Source: Thermoplasmata archaeon
GTDB lineage: Archaea; Thermoplasmatota; Thermoplasmata; Thermoplasmatales; Thermoplasmataceae
Assembly (NCBI GenBank): GCA_021817255.1
Contig: JAKAVO010000006.1
Location: 1 to 63,255 of the forward strand
DNA: 63,255 nucleotides
Direction of reading: 5' to 3'
Shown: positions 19,006 through 28,511 of the stretch, piece after piece
Layout of the letters: each line of letters starts with the position of its first letter
Numbering within the stretch: position 1 is the first letter of the stretch
Program-made: the position numbers and the translations under genes
The notes under the pieces: generated by a model
Seen by the model: the letters and a program-made list of their open reading frames with translations, nothing else
Database searches by the model: none
Told to the model about the DNA's origin: nothing

Positions 19006-19642
19006 TTGTTTAAAAAGCGCCGGAAGATAATGGTATACAAGGCATTCAAAACATGGAATCTCATACCCACATATAAGGTGAAGATTGCTACTATACAAAC
19101 GTTGAATGAAAAATATTCGTCTCCAAGCCGACAGTTAGGGCCAATATTACACACATCAACCAGGTTTTTTCAAAAGGTAAAACGAATGCGGAATCGTTCA
19201 CGGAATTCCTGAAAATTAACGATCAAATAGCTTCCAGAACCAGTGATCATAATAGACGATATGGCCTTCTTATCTCCTTCAAATTGCTCGGGAATGGATC
19301 AGAAGTGCAAGAGAATACAATCCTGAAGAACTATCTAAAACCATTAAGGGTTTCAATGCATTAAACAAATTATAAATGATTGATAGAAACACAGTGCTGC
19401 ACAGGAAAATGTTGATCTGAATCCTGATAGAATCAAAACCTTCTGGATACCTTACACGATTTCAGATATCTTGACATATATCTCATGAGCATTATGTTTG
19501 AAACATAGGGGGAGGCACGAGTTATTTTTGAGATCAAGAGTATGCTTTGACTGGCATTGCAAAAACTTCAAAGGCCATGAAAAAAGTTCCGAAAATAGTT
19601 AAACAATGGGAACATGTCCAGGTTAGAATTATATATGCATAA
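19006..19642 (+). pseudogene. Degenerate IS630-like (DDE) transposase remnant
   Basis: No intact frame spans this stretch, but consecutive frames read like one protein broken by frameshifts. The segment KGKTNAESFTEFLK (from about 19167) is followed, after a +1 shift, by LPEPVIIIDDMAF (19231-19269), the pattern of an IS630/DDE_3 catalytic core with its conserved Asp. Later scraps include FWIPYT and, ending at 19642, a Lys-rich tail. I see no clear terminal inverted repeats. The rest of the gap between 18932 and 19772 shows no supportable gene. Confidence 0.5.
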
Positions 19643-19772
19643 TCGTACTATGCAAAGACAATCTTAAAGTAATCTTTAGGTCATAAAGACTTACCCGACT
19701 TTAAAATGCCTATCCAACTATTTCAGAAAGAAAGGTTATTATCCCGTAACAACACTATACTGATTGAAAACA

Positions 19773-20063
19773 ATGGAATCAGGGGCTATATCACTTAATC
19801 AAAAACCCAAAAAGAATTATACAATTTCTTTAAGTTCTACTACTGCTGGAACTATAATTGGTGGATCAATTCCGGTTACTGCTGAAGTATCTTATGATCA
19901 TGAACCGGTTGGGGACGTATTGGTCAATATTTTGGATGCTGATGATGATAAGATTCTGGGGTCAGGAAAAACCGATAAAAATGGCCATGTCATCTTTGAT
20001 ATAAGAGTTGACAAGCCTACACTAAAAATTAAAGGAAAAGCGGTTTTGGAAGATCAGGAATGA
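19773..20063 (+). CDS. Small Ig-like beta-sandwich protein, function unknown
   Basis: This 96-residue protein has a short polar N-terminus, then a repeated-strand sequence typical of bacterial Ig-like or carboxypeptidase-regulatory-like domains (ISLSSTTAGTIIGGSIPVTAEV, then GSGKTDKNGHVIFDI). The GKTDKNGHV turn is a familiar edge motif in such folds. There is no signal peptide, so either it is cytoplasmic or export is by an unusual route. The ATG at 19773 is nine bases inside a possible TTG start. Its TGA stop overlaps the ATG of the next gene in an ATGA junction, so the two form a translationally coupled pair. Confidence 0.5.
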   Translation: MESGAISLNQKPKKNYTISLSSTTAGTIIGGSIPVTAEVSYDHEPVGDVLVNILDADDDKILGSGKTDKNGHVIFDIRVDKPTLKIKGKAVLEDQE

Positions 20064-20308
20064 CTACTGACATATCGTCGGAATTGTTCATTCTGAGTGG
20101 GGTTGAAGTAAAGGATCCTGAAGCAAAGCGTGCTTTTACGGTAATAGGTCAGTGGATAACCAATCTTGAAAAAAAGTTAGATAAATACATTGAAAATAAC
20201 AAAGAGTACGCAAAGGAAAAGAAAAAGGACAGACAGTTTTGGATCAATGTAGGTATGGTAATGGTATTGATTTTAGAGCCCATTATTTTTATTATCTTTC
20301 ACATCTGA
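20060..20308 (+). CDS. Small tail-anchored protein with basic coiled coil, function unknown
   Basis: The 82-residue product has an N-terminal segment SSELFILSGVEVKDPEAKRAF, a Lys/Glu-rich helix likely to form a coiled coil (about residues 32-60), and one C-terminal transmembrane helix (VGMVMVLILEPIIFIIF). This makes it a tail-anchored protein with its bulk in the cytoplasm. It overlaps the preceding Ig-like gene by four bases. I do not recognise the family. The pair sits beside a transposase remnant and a tRNA gene, so it may be accessory. Confidence 0.5.
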   Translation: MTTDISSELFILSGVEVKDPEAKRAFTVIGQWITNLEKKLDKYIENNKEYAKEKKKDRQFWINVGMVMVLILEPIIFIIFHI

Positions 20309-20414
20309 ATCTTAACAATACTTTTGCATTAATCCTGAAAATAAACACGATTTGTGGTTTTTCCCGAGAAAAAGAATCTCGTTTATTGCCCTTCAATACT
20401 CTCCCACAATCTTC

Positions 20415-20435
20415 AGCATCTTTCAAAAAGATGCT
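20415..20435. repeat. Perfect 9-bp inverted repeat downstream of tRNA-Ser
   Basis: AGCATCTTT and AAAGATGCT are separated by CAA, giving a perfect 9-bp stem with a 3-base loop. It lies 24 bases beyond the 3' end of tRNA-Ser and about 105 bases after the small membrane protein gene. It could be a transcript-end or processing hairpin for either strand, but neither side carries a convincing T-run. Confidence 0.4.
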
Positions 20436-20458
20436 TCTGCTGCAATTAAAAGTTTAAG

Positions 20459-20540
20459 CGCCGGGAGAGAGATTCGAACTCCCGATCCACAAAGGGAACC
20501 AGATCTCAAGTCTGGCGCCGTACCACTGGGCCACCCCGGC
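20459..20540 (-). tRNA. tRNA-Ser (anticodon UGA)
   Basis: Read on the minus strand, a 7-bp acceptor stem (GCCGGGG with TCCCGGC, one G-T pair) encloses a D arm, the anticodon arm CCAGA-CTTGAGA-TCTGG, a long class II variable region, and a T arm GGGAG-TTCGAAT-CTCTC. The loop places TGA as anticodon, reading UCA codons as serine. The discriminator base is G, as expected for tRNA-Ser, and no CCA is encoded. There is no intron. Its 3' end faces the gene-poor accessory stretch to the left. Confidence 0.95.
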
Positions 20541-20656
20541 ATATGTTGAGTTTCGTTTCAATTTAAATGATTTAGGAAAAGATCAAACAAAAGATATTAA
20601 GAGAAAGCAGTTCTTGAAGATCATCACTGAAAATTAATAAATTTACAGTAAATTAA

Positions 20657-21253
20657 CTATCTTCTCAACCTGTCATTTGCCCGTATTGAAGGCCTGCTCT
20701 TTGCTGATCCCTGCCTTCCGGACCTCAATCCCCTTCCTTTGTATCCCGCAGAGGTCAGCCCCCTGTATACTCTGCCCTTATTCTGGGGCTCGGCTATCCA
20801 GGAAATCCTTTTGTCCTTGTAAATAGTTGGCTGGCTCTTATCTACCAGAATAATTTCATAATACTTGTAGAAACCATCTTCCCCTACATAATATGAATTC
20901 AGAACTTCCGTGTTCGGATATTTGTCAGCAGCTCTCTCTTCAGCGATCCACTGAATGCTCTTTTTTCTTGTAAGTTTGCTGTAAGCCAGCCTTCTGGGCC
21001 TTCTGCCGCCCATTATCTTTGGTCTGTTGGCACCACCTCTCCTTACTCTTGATCTTACAACTACGTAGCCTACTTTTGCTTTATATCCCAGCGACCTTGC
21101 CCTATCTAACCTGGTAGGATGCTCCAGCCTTTCTATGGAATTTCCTTTTCTCCAGTCTATCATCCTTTCCCTTTGAAATAAGAGGATCTCAGACTTCTTT
21201 GGATTTTTCCATGTTTCTGCAATTTTGCCGTATAGATTTGAATGATTAGTCAT
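20657..21253 (-). CDS. rpl15e: Large-subunit ribosomal protein eL15 (L15e)
   Basis: The 198-residue product shows the L15e pattern: [51 protein letters not shown], then [17 protein letters not shown] and a strongly basic C-terminus ([16 protein letters not shown]). L15e is an archaeal/eukaryotic protein embedded in 23S rRNA. I place the start at ATG 21253, which is preceded by a GGTGGAGAG ribosome-binding sequence and gives the family N-terminus; a longer frame upstream is not conserved-looking. It is divergent from the Pop5 gene. Confidence 0.95.
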   Translation of the reverse strand: MTNHSNLYGKIAETWKNPKKSEILLFQRERMIDWRKGNSIERLEHPTRLDRARSLGYKAKVGYVVVRSRVRRGGANRPKIMGGRRPRRLAYSKLTRKKSIQWIAEERAADKYPNTEVLNSYYVGEDGFYKYYEIILVDKSQPTIYKDKRISWIAEPQNKGRVYRGLTSAGYKGRGLRSGRQGSAKSRPSIRANDRLRR

Positions 21254-21434
21254 TTCTCTCCACCTTTGAATAATGTAAGGGGATATGAAGCTATAATTAA
21301 TAATTTTATGGTATTTGTATGTATAAGGTTTCTTGTCTTGGATCGATTGCAGAACAACCAAAGTGAATACTGCAACAAGAAGGAAAACGTAAAAAGAAGC
21401 AAAAGAATTTTTAAATATCTGGATATGTGGAAGT

Positions 21435-21719
21435 GTGAAAGGGTCTCCCTACAGAAAGAGGTACATTCTTGTTGAATTTTCAGAGATGAAATCAGCGGAC
21501 TACCTGTCAATGGAATGCAGGAGAATCTTCAACACCAGGGAAAAATTCAGGAACAGGTCATTCATCATAATAAAAACAGATCAATTTCTGAAGGATCAGG
21601 TCTGCAGTTACATAAGCAACAGGATCAAGGGCGTAAAAATAATCACGGTCAGCGGAACAATCAGGAAATGCAAAAAAAGCATACTGCCATCAGTCAATGA
21701 ACATCTCCAGGTCATTTAA
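21435..21719 (+). CDS. rnp2: RNase P protein component 2 (Pop5)
   Basis: This 94-residue basic protein begins [14 protein letters not shown], the characteristic first strand of archaeal Pop5, and continues with an alpha/beta sandwich pattern. Pop5 pairs with Rpp30 to support the RNase P RNA in tRNA 5' processing. The start is GTG at 21435, about 22 bases after TTTTTAAATA, so a leaderless GTG start is likely. Its last 30 bases overlap the end of rfcL on the other strand. Assignment rests on the N-terminal motif, size and proximity to L15e, a frequent partner locus. Confidence 0.7.
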   Translation: MKGSPYRKRYILVEFSEMKSADYLSMECRRIFNTREKFRNRSFIIIKTDQFLKDQVCSYISNRIKGVKIITVSGTIRKCKKSILPSVNEHLQVI

Positions 21720-23033
21720 GTCGAGTGCATCCATCTCCTTGTATTCATTTCCGGTAACGAACATTGAGTTATGCTTGCCAATCTCAGCATTGATATAACG
21801 TACCAGTTCGTCCGGGAAACTCTTCCTCAATTTCGCCATAACTCTGAGGACACCTCTCATCTCATAAGCCTGTTCCTTTGAGATGTGCAAAATGGCAGAA
21901 AGATCTCTCGCAACCTTATTCCTTGTTCCCCTGCTTTTTTTCGTCTTGCTCATCTGGCTCAGATAATTGGAAAATTTAAACGGAATAAAAACTCCAGTTT
22001 TCCCCTTAAATCTTGTTGCAAAAAGTGCTTCCAGGTCCTTCGCATAGAGCAGCATACGGTAATAATTGTGCCTGTATGCAAATCTTTCAATCTGATCAAT
22101 AACGGAAACGTACTCGAAAGATTCAAGGGCACTTTCGAGGGTTTTTGACTGGGAAAATATATTTTGTGATATCCACAGAAGTATCTGCCCTGAATCAGAA
22201 TCTGAACTATCAATAAGGTTCACGTTGTTTAGATAATCATCCCTGTGGAATATGCCGGAAAGAGTATCCCATATTATGGATTGTTCATCCCTGTTTCCAG
22301 AACCGATGAGATTCTCTGATTGTGAGAAAACGTATGCTTCCGCATCATTTATTGATGCCCTGATATCCGGCAGGTTTCCTTCAATTATCTTTTCTATGAT
22401 GTTTTTCTGGGGTTTCAGCCCCAATTTTGAACTGAACTCCTGAATTTCAGATGCCAGTGTGGTCACAATGTTCCTGTACTCTGAACCTCCCTTCCTTGAG
22501 AATATCTTCTTTATCTCAACCGTTACGCACAGGTTAATGATGGCGGCGGCATTTGATCCTTTTCTATATTTAAAGTTGGCAAAGTCATTCATCGTAATAA
22601 TTATTGGGATGTTCGTATTTTTCAAAATATCCGCAATAGCCCTGTAACCGCCACTTTCTCCAGTTCCTCCCTTTGTGCTCCTTTCATAAATATTATCGGC
22701 TTCATCTATCAGGCCGGCTTTCTTTTTCTTTTCCACATCATCCCAGGTAAGGTCCCCATAAAGTGAAAACATGCCAATGGTTCTTTTTATGAAATCTTCT
22801 GTTCTTCCTTCTGATCCATTTATCTCTATAATGTCCCAGCCTTTACTTCTGGAAAGTGCATATGCGATCGATGTCTTTCCCATTCCAGGGGGGCCTGAAA
22901 GGATCAATCCTCTTTTTTCGGGTGTTCCACTGCTCCACGAATCGGCCCAAGCTTCAATTTTCTGCCTGTCTTCCTTTAAAAGAAAAACCTGGTCAAAGGT
23001 TTTTGGCCTGAGTTCTTCGTTCAATATCCCCAT
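21690..23033 (-). CDS. rfcL: Replication factor C large subunit (clamp loader)
   Basis: RfcL works with small subunits to load the PCNA clamp on DNA. The 447-residue sequence opens with the archaeal RfcL signature ELRPKTFDQVF, followed by the Walker A GPPGMGKTS, EINGSEGRT, a Walker B variant LIDEADNIYE, and sensor 1 IIITMND. The C-terminal helical collar domain follows. The usual C-terminal PCNA-interacting peptide is not obvious; the protein ends in a Leu/Asp-rich stretch [12 protein letters not shown] that might serve instead. The gene converges on and overlaps rnp2 by 30 bases. Confidence 0.95.
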   Translation of the reverse strand: MGILNEELRPKTFDQVFLLKEDRQKIEAWADSWSSGTPEKRGLILSGPPGMGKTSIAYALSRSKGWDIIEINGSEGRTEDFIKRTIGMFSLYGDLTWDDVEKKKKAGLIDEADNIYERSTKGGTGESGGYRAIADILKNTNIPIIITMNDFANFKYRKGSNAAAIINLCVTVEIKKIFSRKGGSEYRNIVTTLASEIQEFSSKLGLKPQKNIIEKIIEGNLPDIRASINDAEAYVFSQSENLIGSGNRDEQSIIWDTLSGIFHRDDYLNNVNLIDSSDSDSGQILLWISQNIFSQSKTLESALESFEYVSVIDQIERFAYRHNYYRMLLYAKDLEALFATRFKGKTGVFIPFKFSNYLSQMSKTKKSRGTRNKVARDLSAILHISKEQAYEMRGVLRVMAKLRKSFPDELVRYINAEIGKHNSMFVTGNEYKEMDALDLNDLEMFID

Positions 23034-23110
23034 TCAATTTCAGCATTGCTAATTTGGTTAATAATTTCTTCCATAGATCATTTCAATATATCAGAAAGGA
23101 ATTTCATGCA

Positions 23111-24106
23111 GTGAAGAGATTAGTTTCATACAGTCCTCTCAGGGTGAGTTTCCTCGGTGGAGGCACGGATATTTCCCCATTCCTGGAAAAGCACGGAAGC
23201 AGGGTATTCAATACAACAATAGACCACGGCGTCAAGGTTACCTACACGCAGGATAATTATCCATTGGAAGTTTCATCAAGAGATTTTTTGAAAACAGTAA
23301 TAATGGGGGACGAACACGGCAAAAGTTTCCAGAATAAGATTCTGGACCTTCTCTCAGATTATGGGATCAGGAGCGGAAGGATATATATAAATGGTGAAGT
23401 TCCGCCAGGATCCGGGCTTGCATCCTCCAGTGCAATGGTAACTGCCCTCATGAGAATCATTCTGGAGATCAGGGGGGAGTATGCAGATCCAATGCAACTG
23501 GCAAAGATTTCATATGAAAAAGAGAGGAATTGCTTTGGAATAACTCTTGGAATCCAGGATCCTTATGCAATATCAGTTGGAGGCTTCAAGTATATGGAAT
23601 CCAACGGCACTGATGTTAAAGTGAACAAGTATAAAGAGAACAGGCTCCTTGAAAAAGTCGGGGAGGGCATGCTGATATGTTACACAGGGGGAACACGTGA
23701 AAGCTCTGAAGTGCTTAAAAATCAGGTGGAAATGTCTTCCCAAAATGATTCAGGGACTATAGAAAAACTGAAAAATATAAGCAACCTTACAGAGGAACTC
23801 GCAAGATCTGTGGAAAAAGAGGATTATCATCAATTTACAGATCTGATAAATAGGGGATGGGATGTCAAGAAGACATTAAGCAACAGGGTAAGCAGCACTA
23901 AAGTGGATAATATTATAAGTACAGCACTGGACAATGGTGCGGATTGTGCACGTTTGTTAGGAGGAGGAAACCAGGGGTTTGTGCTTGCCATTGGGGAAAA
24001 GGAAAAAATATGGAAAATGCAACAATCACTTATGGATTTGTCAGAATTTGTGGTTAGGGTAAGGCCAACAGGCAGCGGAACATCAATAGTCAATGAAGAT
24101 CAGTAG
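23111..24106 (+). CDS. GHMP-family sugar kinase (HddA-like)
   Basis: The roughly 331-residue kinase starts YSPLRVSFLGGGTDISPF, has the GHMP ATP loop PPGSGLASSSAM and the C-terminal GADCARLLGGGNQGF glycine motif. This resembles D-glycero-D-manno-heptose 7-phosphate kinase and fucokinase-type enzymes, which phosphorylate sugars for NDP-sugar synthesis, rather than mevalonate kinases. The exact sugar is unknown. I prefer GTG 23111, since a TATA-like AATATATCA sits about 24 bases upstream and the protein then begins MKRLVSYSPLR; a longer frame reaches back to 23054. Confidence 0.8.
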   Translation: MKRLVSYSPLRVSFLGGGTDISPFLEKHGSRVFNTTIDHGVKVTYTQDNYPLEVSSRDFLKTVIMGDEHGKSFQNKILDLLSDYGIRSGRIYINGEVPPGSGLASSSAMVTALMRIILEIRGEYADPMQLAKISYEKERNCFGITLGIQDPYAISVGGFKYMESNGTDVKVNKYKENRLLEKVGEGMLICYTGGTRESSEVLKNQVEMSSQNDSGTIEKLKNISNLTEELARSVEKEDYHQFTDLINRGWDVKKTLSNRVSSTKVDNIISTALDNGADCARLLGGGNQGFVLAIGEKEKIWKMQQSLMDLSEFVVRVRPTGSGTSIVNEDQ

Positions 24107-24139
24107 CTTTTTTAGCGTGTAAAATACATTCATTCTTTG

Positions 24140-24769
24140 TTAATGGCGCTCTTCAAGTTCCTTGAATGCATTCCGCAAACTATCATATATCCTGTAAGTC
24201 AGGCCCCAGACGATATCACCATTCCACCGGATAAAATCACCTTTTCTATCATCACATTCGTTTATTTCTGTTCCAATCCTGTACCATCCGCCCCTTTCTA
24301 TTTCGGAATCCGGCTCAACCGGAATCATTTCACTGCATTGAAAAACGAAGGTGTGGACATTTATGGATGATGATCTTACCGGGTGGAAAATTTTGTGCTC
24401 AAATTTGAAAGTGATAGAATCCCGGTCTATTCCGGTCTCTTCCTTAAGTTCCCTTATGGATGCCATCAGTGGGGTTTCCCCATCTTTGACAAATCCTCCA
24501 GGAAAGCACATATCCCCGGACCAGGGATCATTGCTCCTTTCTTTGCGCTTCAATAGAAGCAGATGATCCTGGCAAAGAATAATACTCACTGCGGTTTCAT
24601 TTCCCGGTGGCATGTGCCAGCTATCCCTTCCAGATAAAATATCTTTTCTGATTGCAAGCTTGCATTGGAAAATATATAATGCATTGGCCAATCCAAAGAA
24701 AGTGGGAAGCCGGAAACCGCCCGCAAGGGAGGTGGCAGGCTGAGAGACAACATAACCTTCTTCAGGCAT
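24140..24769 (-). CDS. Nudix hydrolase, CoA pyrophosphatase-like
   Basis: The sequence has the Nudix box GGFVKDGETPLMASIRELKE followed by ETGI, and just before it KRKERSNDPWSGDMCFPGG, which fits the extra motif of CoA/acyl-CoA pyrophosphatases (NudL type). Such enzymes cut CoA to 3',5'-ADP and phosphopantetheine. The start is doubtful: ATG 24769 gives 209 residues, but a TATA-like ATTATATATTTT at about 24670-24681 lies inside that frame, so a shorter protein starting near ATG 24613 (157 residues) is possible. It converges on the GHMP kinase gene. Confidence 0.75.
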   Translation of the reverse strand: MPEEGYVVSQPATSLAGGFRLPTFFGLANALYIFQCKLAIRKDILSGRDSWHMPPGNETAVSIILCQDHLLLLKRKERSNDPWSGDMCFPGGFVKDGETPLMASIRELKEETGIDRDSITFKFEHKIFHPVRSSSINVHTFVFQCSEMIPVEPDSEIERGGWYRIGTEINECDDRKGDFIRWNGDIVWGLTYRIYDSLRNAFKELEERH

Positions 24770-24810
24770 CAAAGGATATTGCAGAAGATCAGGGTATAAA
24801 TCTAAAAATG

Positions 24811-24819
24811 TTTATATAG
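24811..24819 (+). promoter_or_regulatory. TATA-like element of the thermosome gene
   Basis: TTTATATAG lies about 30 bases before the ATG at 24846, so transcription should start at or a few bases before the start codon. The spacing supports the ATG start and argues against the GTG at 24837. Confidence 0.6.
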
Positions 24820-24845
24820 AAGTTTATTTTTACTATGTGATTACA

Positions 24846-26474
24846 ATGATGGGAGGACAACCAATATTCATATTAAAAGAAGGTTCCAAGAGAGAAACAG
24901 GAAAAGAAGCAATGAAGGCAAACATTGATGCTGCAAAGGCTATTGCTGCGGCAGTTAGAACAAGTCTCGGGCCAAGAGGAATGGACAAGATGCTTGTAGA
25001 TTCGCTTGGGGATATTGTTATAACAAATGATGGTGTCACAATTTTGAAAGAAATGGATGTAGACCATCCGGCAGCAAAAATGATGGTTGAAGTATCAAAG
25101 ACCCAGGATTCAATGGTTGGAGATGGAACAACAACAGCAGTTGTCATCGCTGGCGCATTGCTTCAGGAAGCTGAGTCATTAATAAACCAGAACGTCCATC
25201 CAACAGTCATAGCTGATGGTTACAGGATGGCTGCACAGAAGGCTAAAGAAATTCTTGATTCTGTAAGCACCGTTGTTAAAATCGAAGACAAAGCCAAAAT
25301 TGTTAAAATGGCTGAAACATCCCTAAGCAGCAAGTCAGCAACAGGAAGCAAGGTCAAGCTTGCGGACATATCTTATGAAACCATAAAGGCAGTAGCCGAG
25401 AAGACTGAAGATGGGTACAAGGTGGATATGGACAATGTCCAGATAGTTAAGAAACAGGGCGGAGACATAGATGATTCAGAACTTATCTACGGCATCATAG
25501 TCGATAAGGAGAAAGTCCATCCTGGCATGCCTGACCAGATAAAGAACGCAAAAGTTGCAGTTATGGATGCAGCCCTTGAGATTAAGAAACCTGAATTTGA
25601 TACAAATCTGAAAATCGACGATCCAACCATGATACAGAAATTCCTGTCACAGGAAGAACAAATGCTCAAAGATATGGTAAAGAAAGTTAAGGAAACAGGG
25701 GCAAATGTTCTCATCACGCAGAAGGGAATAGATGATCTTGCACAGCATTACCTCTCCAAAGAAGGCATATATGCAGTGAGAAGAGTTAAAAAGAGTGACA
25801 TAGAGAAACTATCAAAGGCTACAGGCGCTTCAATAGCTTCTTCTGTAGATGAACTTTCAGAATCAGATCTTGGATTTGCAGAGTCTGTTGAACAGGTCAA
25901 GATTGGTGACGATTACATGACTTTCGTTACAGGCTGCAAGAACCCAAAAGCAGTAAGTTTGCTAATAAGGGGCGGCACTGAACATGTTGTTGACGAAATA
26001 GAAAGATCAATGATAGACGCTATCCACGTAGTTGCTGCTGTAATTGAAGATGGCAAATTTGTAGCGGGAGGAGGAGCTTCAGCAGTTGATATTGCAGTAA
26101 AGATGAGGGATTATGCCACCCAGGTCGGAGGAAGGCAGCAATTAGCAATAGAGAAATTTGCAAACGCAATGGAAGAGATACCAAGGGCGCTTGCAGAGAA
26201 TGCAGGCATTAATGCCATAGATATACTCATAAACCTCAGAACAGTCCACGCAAAGGGAAAAACATCCTACGGTCTTAATCTCTATACAGGAGAAATTGAA
26301 GATATGACAAAGGCAGGCATAATTGAGCCGGTCAGAGTTGGCCGACAGGCAATTGATGCAGCAACAGAAGCCGCAGTAATGATCCTCAGAATCGACGATG
26401 TTATCGCAACAAAAGGATCCGGCGGAGCTTCACCACCCGGCGGAGCACCCGGTGGAATGGGCGGAGAAGATTAA
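24846..26474 (+). CDS. Thermosome subunit (group II chaperonin)
   Basis: This is a 542-residue ATP-driven folding chamber subunit. It carries [25 protein letters not shown] and the [12 protein letters not shown] phosphate loop in the equatorial domain, the apical-domain helical protrusion region, [10 protein letters not shown] near the second equatorial half, and a Gly/Pro-rich flexible tail ([19 protein letters not shown]). The ATG at 24846 starts [13 protein letters not shown], matching the family N-terminus. Whether it is the alpha or beta type cannot be told without alignment. The prefoldin subunit that delivers its clients is at 7.4 kb. Confidence 0.97.
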   Translation: MMGGQPIFILKEGSKRETGKEAMKANIDAAKAIAAAVRTSLGPRGMDKMLVDSLGDIVITNDGVTILKEMDVDHPAAKMMVEVSKTQDSMVGDGTTTAVVIAGALLQEAESLINQNVHPTVIADGYRMAAQKAKEILDSVSTVVKIEDKAKIVKMAETSLSSKSATGSKVKLADISYETIKAVAEKTEDGYKVDMDNVQIVKKQGGDIDDSELIYGIIVDKEKVHPGMPDQIKNAKVAVMDAALEIKKPEFDTNLKIDDPTMIQKFLSQEEQMLKDMVKKVKETGANVLITQKGIDDLAQHYLSKEGIYAVRRVKKSDIEKLSKATGASIASSVDELSESDLGFAESVEQVKIGDDYMTFVTGCKNPKAVSLLIRGGTEHVVDEIERSMIDAIHVVAAVIEDGKFVAGGGASAVDIAVKMRDYATQVGGRQQLAIEKFANAMEEIPRALAENAGINAIDILINLRTVHAKGKTSYGLNLYTGEIEDMTKAGIIEPVRVGRQAIDAATEAAVMILRIDDVIATKGSGGASPPGGAPGGMGGED

Positions 26475-26513
26475 TCTTTAAACTATTAATATAACCTTTT
26501 AATACACTCTAAA

Positions 26514-28016
26514 TTGATTTCTAATAAATCCCCAGCTATATTTTTTCAAACATTTATATCATCTATAATGGGGTACATTGCACTTTTTTTCATTACCCGT
26601 TATGTGGGAACCACATTCTGGGGATATTTGAGCTATGCACTTGCATTTGGAGCACTGTTTTCACTCATATCTGATCTCGGGTTCAATACAACGTATATAA
26701 AATTCATATCAGGTGAGGGAGACAAGAGCGAAGAAATGGGGGCTTACCTTGCAATAAAACTAGCCTTAACACTAATTTATGCTGCCCTAATTCTTGGTTC
26801 ACTCTTTTTCTGGATATATATCCTGAAGAGAGGATTCCAGAACCCCATAGAATTCTGGACCATTATTGCAATAATACCATACTATAGCATATTGAGCCTA
26901 ATGCCGGTTTTCAATGGGTATTTCAAGGCCACAATGCAGTCCTACAACATTGCTGTTCCAAGGCTTGTTGAATCAATTTTCAGGAACTCTATTTTTATCT
27001 TTATAGGGGTTCTATATTTTCTAAACAAGGAAGGTACTATAGGCGCGAATATCACAGTGATTCTGGCCCTTTTATACAGTATATCTTATGCGATATACAT
27101 CGTTATGTTATGGATGCTTGGAAGGCCATGGAATTTCAGGAAACCACATTTTGCCACTATCAAGAAATATGTCAAATTTGCAATGCCACTTGCATTTGCC
27201 TCAAGCATAGGCATAGTAAATGGAAATATAGACAAGATCATAGTACAATTTTATTGGGGTGCAGTGGCAACAGGGGCATTATACACGGATCAGAAGCTTA
27301 TATCAATTCTTGGCATACTTACAGGCCCTGTTTCGATATTTTTATTGCCAATGTTGATGAACAACCTAAAAGATACCAAAGAAATTCAGGATACCAAAAT
27401 AATGGAGTATGAAAGAATTCTCTCTCTCCTCGCCGCCCCTCTTGCAATGACTACTTTCTTCCTGTCTCCATTCATCCTCAATATCTATAACGGGAGATAC
27501 TTGATGTATTCTCTCTCATTGAGCATCATTTCTATTGGAGGATATCTAGGTGTTTTGACGTTTCCTTTTACATACTCGATTATATCCAAGGGGCATCAGA
27601 ATATTGTTGGGTGGATTTCCTTAAATGGAATGTTGCTGAATATAGCCCTGAATGTATTGTTGATTCCAAAAAGTATTCTTGGGATCAGGCTTGGTGCATT
27701 AGGTGTTGAAGGCGCAACAATAAGTTTCACTGTAGCCAACTTCGTGATATACATCCTCTACAAAGAATATTTCAGGAAAATAAATGGCACAAGAACCACG
27801 TCAACCGCACTCAGGCACATATTGATAGCATTTCCAAGTGGAGTATTTCTTTTCATTTCATATTTTTATATCAAGCCATACTCATCCATCATCCTGTTCC
27901 CAACCATACTTGCAGGATTGCTCATTTACCTCATCATGAGCCTGTGGTTACAGGAGATAACCTGGGATCAGATTAAAACAATTTTAAGGAACATTATCCC
28001 AAGAAAGGATTTGTAA
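26514..28016 (+). CDS. Wzx-like polysaccharide flippase (MVF/MATE superfamily)
   Basis: The 500-residue protein has about 14 hydrophobic helices and the Wzx/RfbX layout, beginning AIFFQTFISSIMGYIALFFITRYVG and containing FASSIGIVNGNIDKIIVQFYWG. Family members flip lipid-linked oligosaccharides across the membrane for glycan export. In this archaeon the natural cargo would be a lipid-linked N-glycan precursor, which is inference. The start is a TTG at 26514, 39 bases after the thermosome stop; the next ATG would remove most of the first helix. Confidence 0.8.
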   Translation: MISNKSPAIFFQTFISSIMGYIALFFITRYVGTTFWGYLSYALAFGALFSLISDLGFNTTYIKFISGEGDKSEEMGAYLAIKLALTLIYAALILGSLFFWIYILKRGFQNPIEFWTIIAIIPYYSILSLMPVFNGYFKATMQSYNIAVPRLVESIFRNSIFIFIGVLYFLNKEGTIGANITVILALLYSISYAIYIVMLWMLGRPWNFRKPHFATIKKYVKFAMPLAFASSIGIVNGNIDKIIVQFYWGAVATGALYTDQKLISILGILTGPVSIFLLPMLMNNLKDTKEIQDTKIMEYERILSLLAAPLAMTTFFLSPFILNIYNGRYLMYSLSLSIISIGGYLGVLTFPFTYSIISKGHQNIVGWISLNGMLLNIALNVLLIPKSILGIRLGALGVEGATISFTVANFVIYILYKEYFRKINGTRTTSTALRHILIAFPSGVFLFISYFYIKPYSSIILFPTILAGLLIYLIMSLWLQEITWDQIKTILRNIIPRKDL

Positions 28017-28261
28017 ATATCATCGAAATATCCCAAAAAAACCATTTGCAAGGCAATGAGTGAAATTGGACGGCATTAACACGGATTCATATGAAAAACA
28101 AATGATTTAACAGAGGATTTAACGGTGGTTAGCAGTAAAAAATTCACTGTCACATCATTTTGCTTAATATCTCATCTGGATGCATTTAACGTGAATAGTA
28201 TTGAAAGGAGAGGGTGGCATTAATGTTTTTTGGAAAAACACTATTCTGAGCATAAGTGACA

Positions 28262-28280
28262 TATACTTATACTCTGTATA
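28262..28280. promoter_or_regulatory. Inverted repeat overlapping the antitoxin TATA region, putative operator
   Basis: TATAC (28262-28266) and GTATA (28276-28280) form an inverted repeat with a 9-base spacer. It covers the likely TATA element and ends six bases before the antitoxin ATG, a position suited to autorepression. The arms are short, so chance is possible. Confidence 0.35.
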
Positions 28281-28286
28281 GCCACA

Positions 28287-28511
28287 ATGGCAAAATCTAT
28301 CACTTTATCGGATGCTGCATACGAAGCACTTCTTAGAGAGAAAGGAAAGGATATGTCGTTCTCCGACGTGGTGCTTAAATTAGTTGAGCCATCCAAACGC
28401 AAGAGTAATTTTTCTAAATATGCGGGTGCCCTCAAGTCAGGCGCAACCGACCTGGAAGAGTTCAAGAAACATATTAAAAAGGACAGGGCAAGAAGCACTG
28501 AAAGAGTGTGA
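28287..28511 (+). CDS. COG1753/VapB-type antitoxin without an adjacent toxin
   Basis: The 74-residue protein begins AKSITLSDAAYEALLREK and continues with GKDMSFSDVVLKL, the ribbon-helix-helix-like N-terminus of archaeal antitoxins of the UPF0330/COG1753 group, then a charged C-terminal helix that normally binds a PIN-domain VapC toxin. No vapC follows: the 176 bases downstream have stops in all frames before the next gene on the other strand. Upstream, 28017-28261 has no gene. It is therefore an orphan antitoxin, possibly the remains of a lost pair or a stand-alone regulator. Confidence 0.7.
   Translation: MAKSITLSDAAYEALLREKGKDMSFSDVVLKLVEPSKRKSNFSKYAGALKSGATDLEEFKKHIKKDRARSTERV

Noticed and set aside
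23111-24106. Assignment of the GHMP kinase as mevalonate 3-phosphate 5-kinase
   Set aside because: Its N-terminus (SPLRVSFLGGGTDI) is of the sugar-kinase type, not the mevalonate type; the mevalonate enzyme here is the one at 40738-41703.
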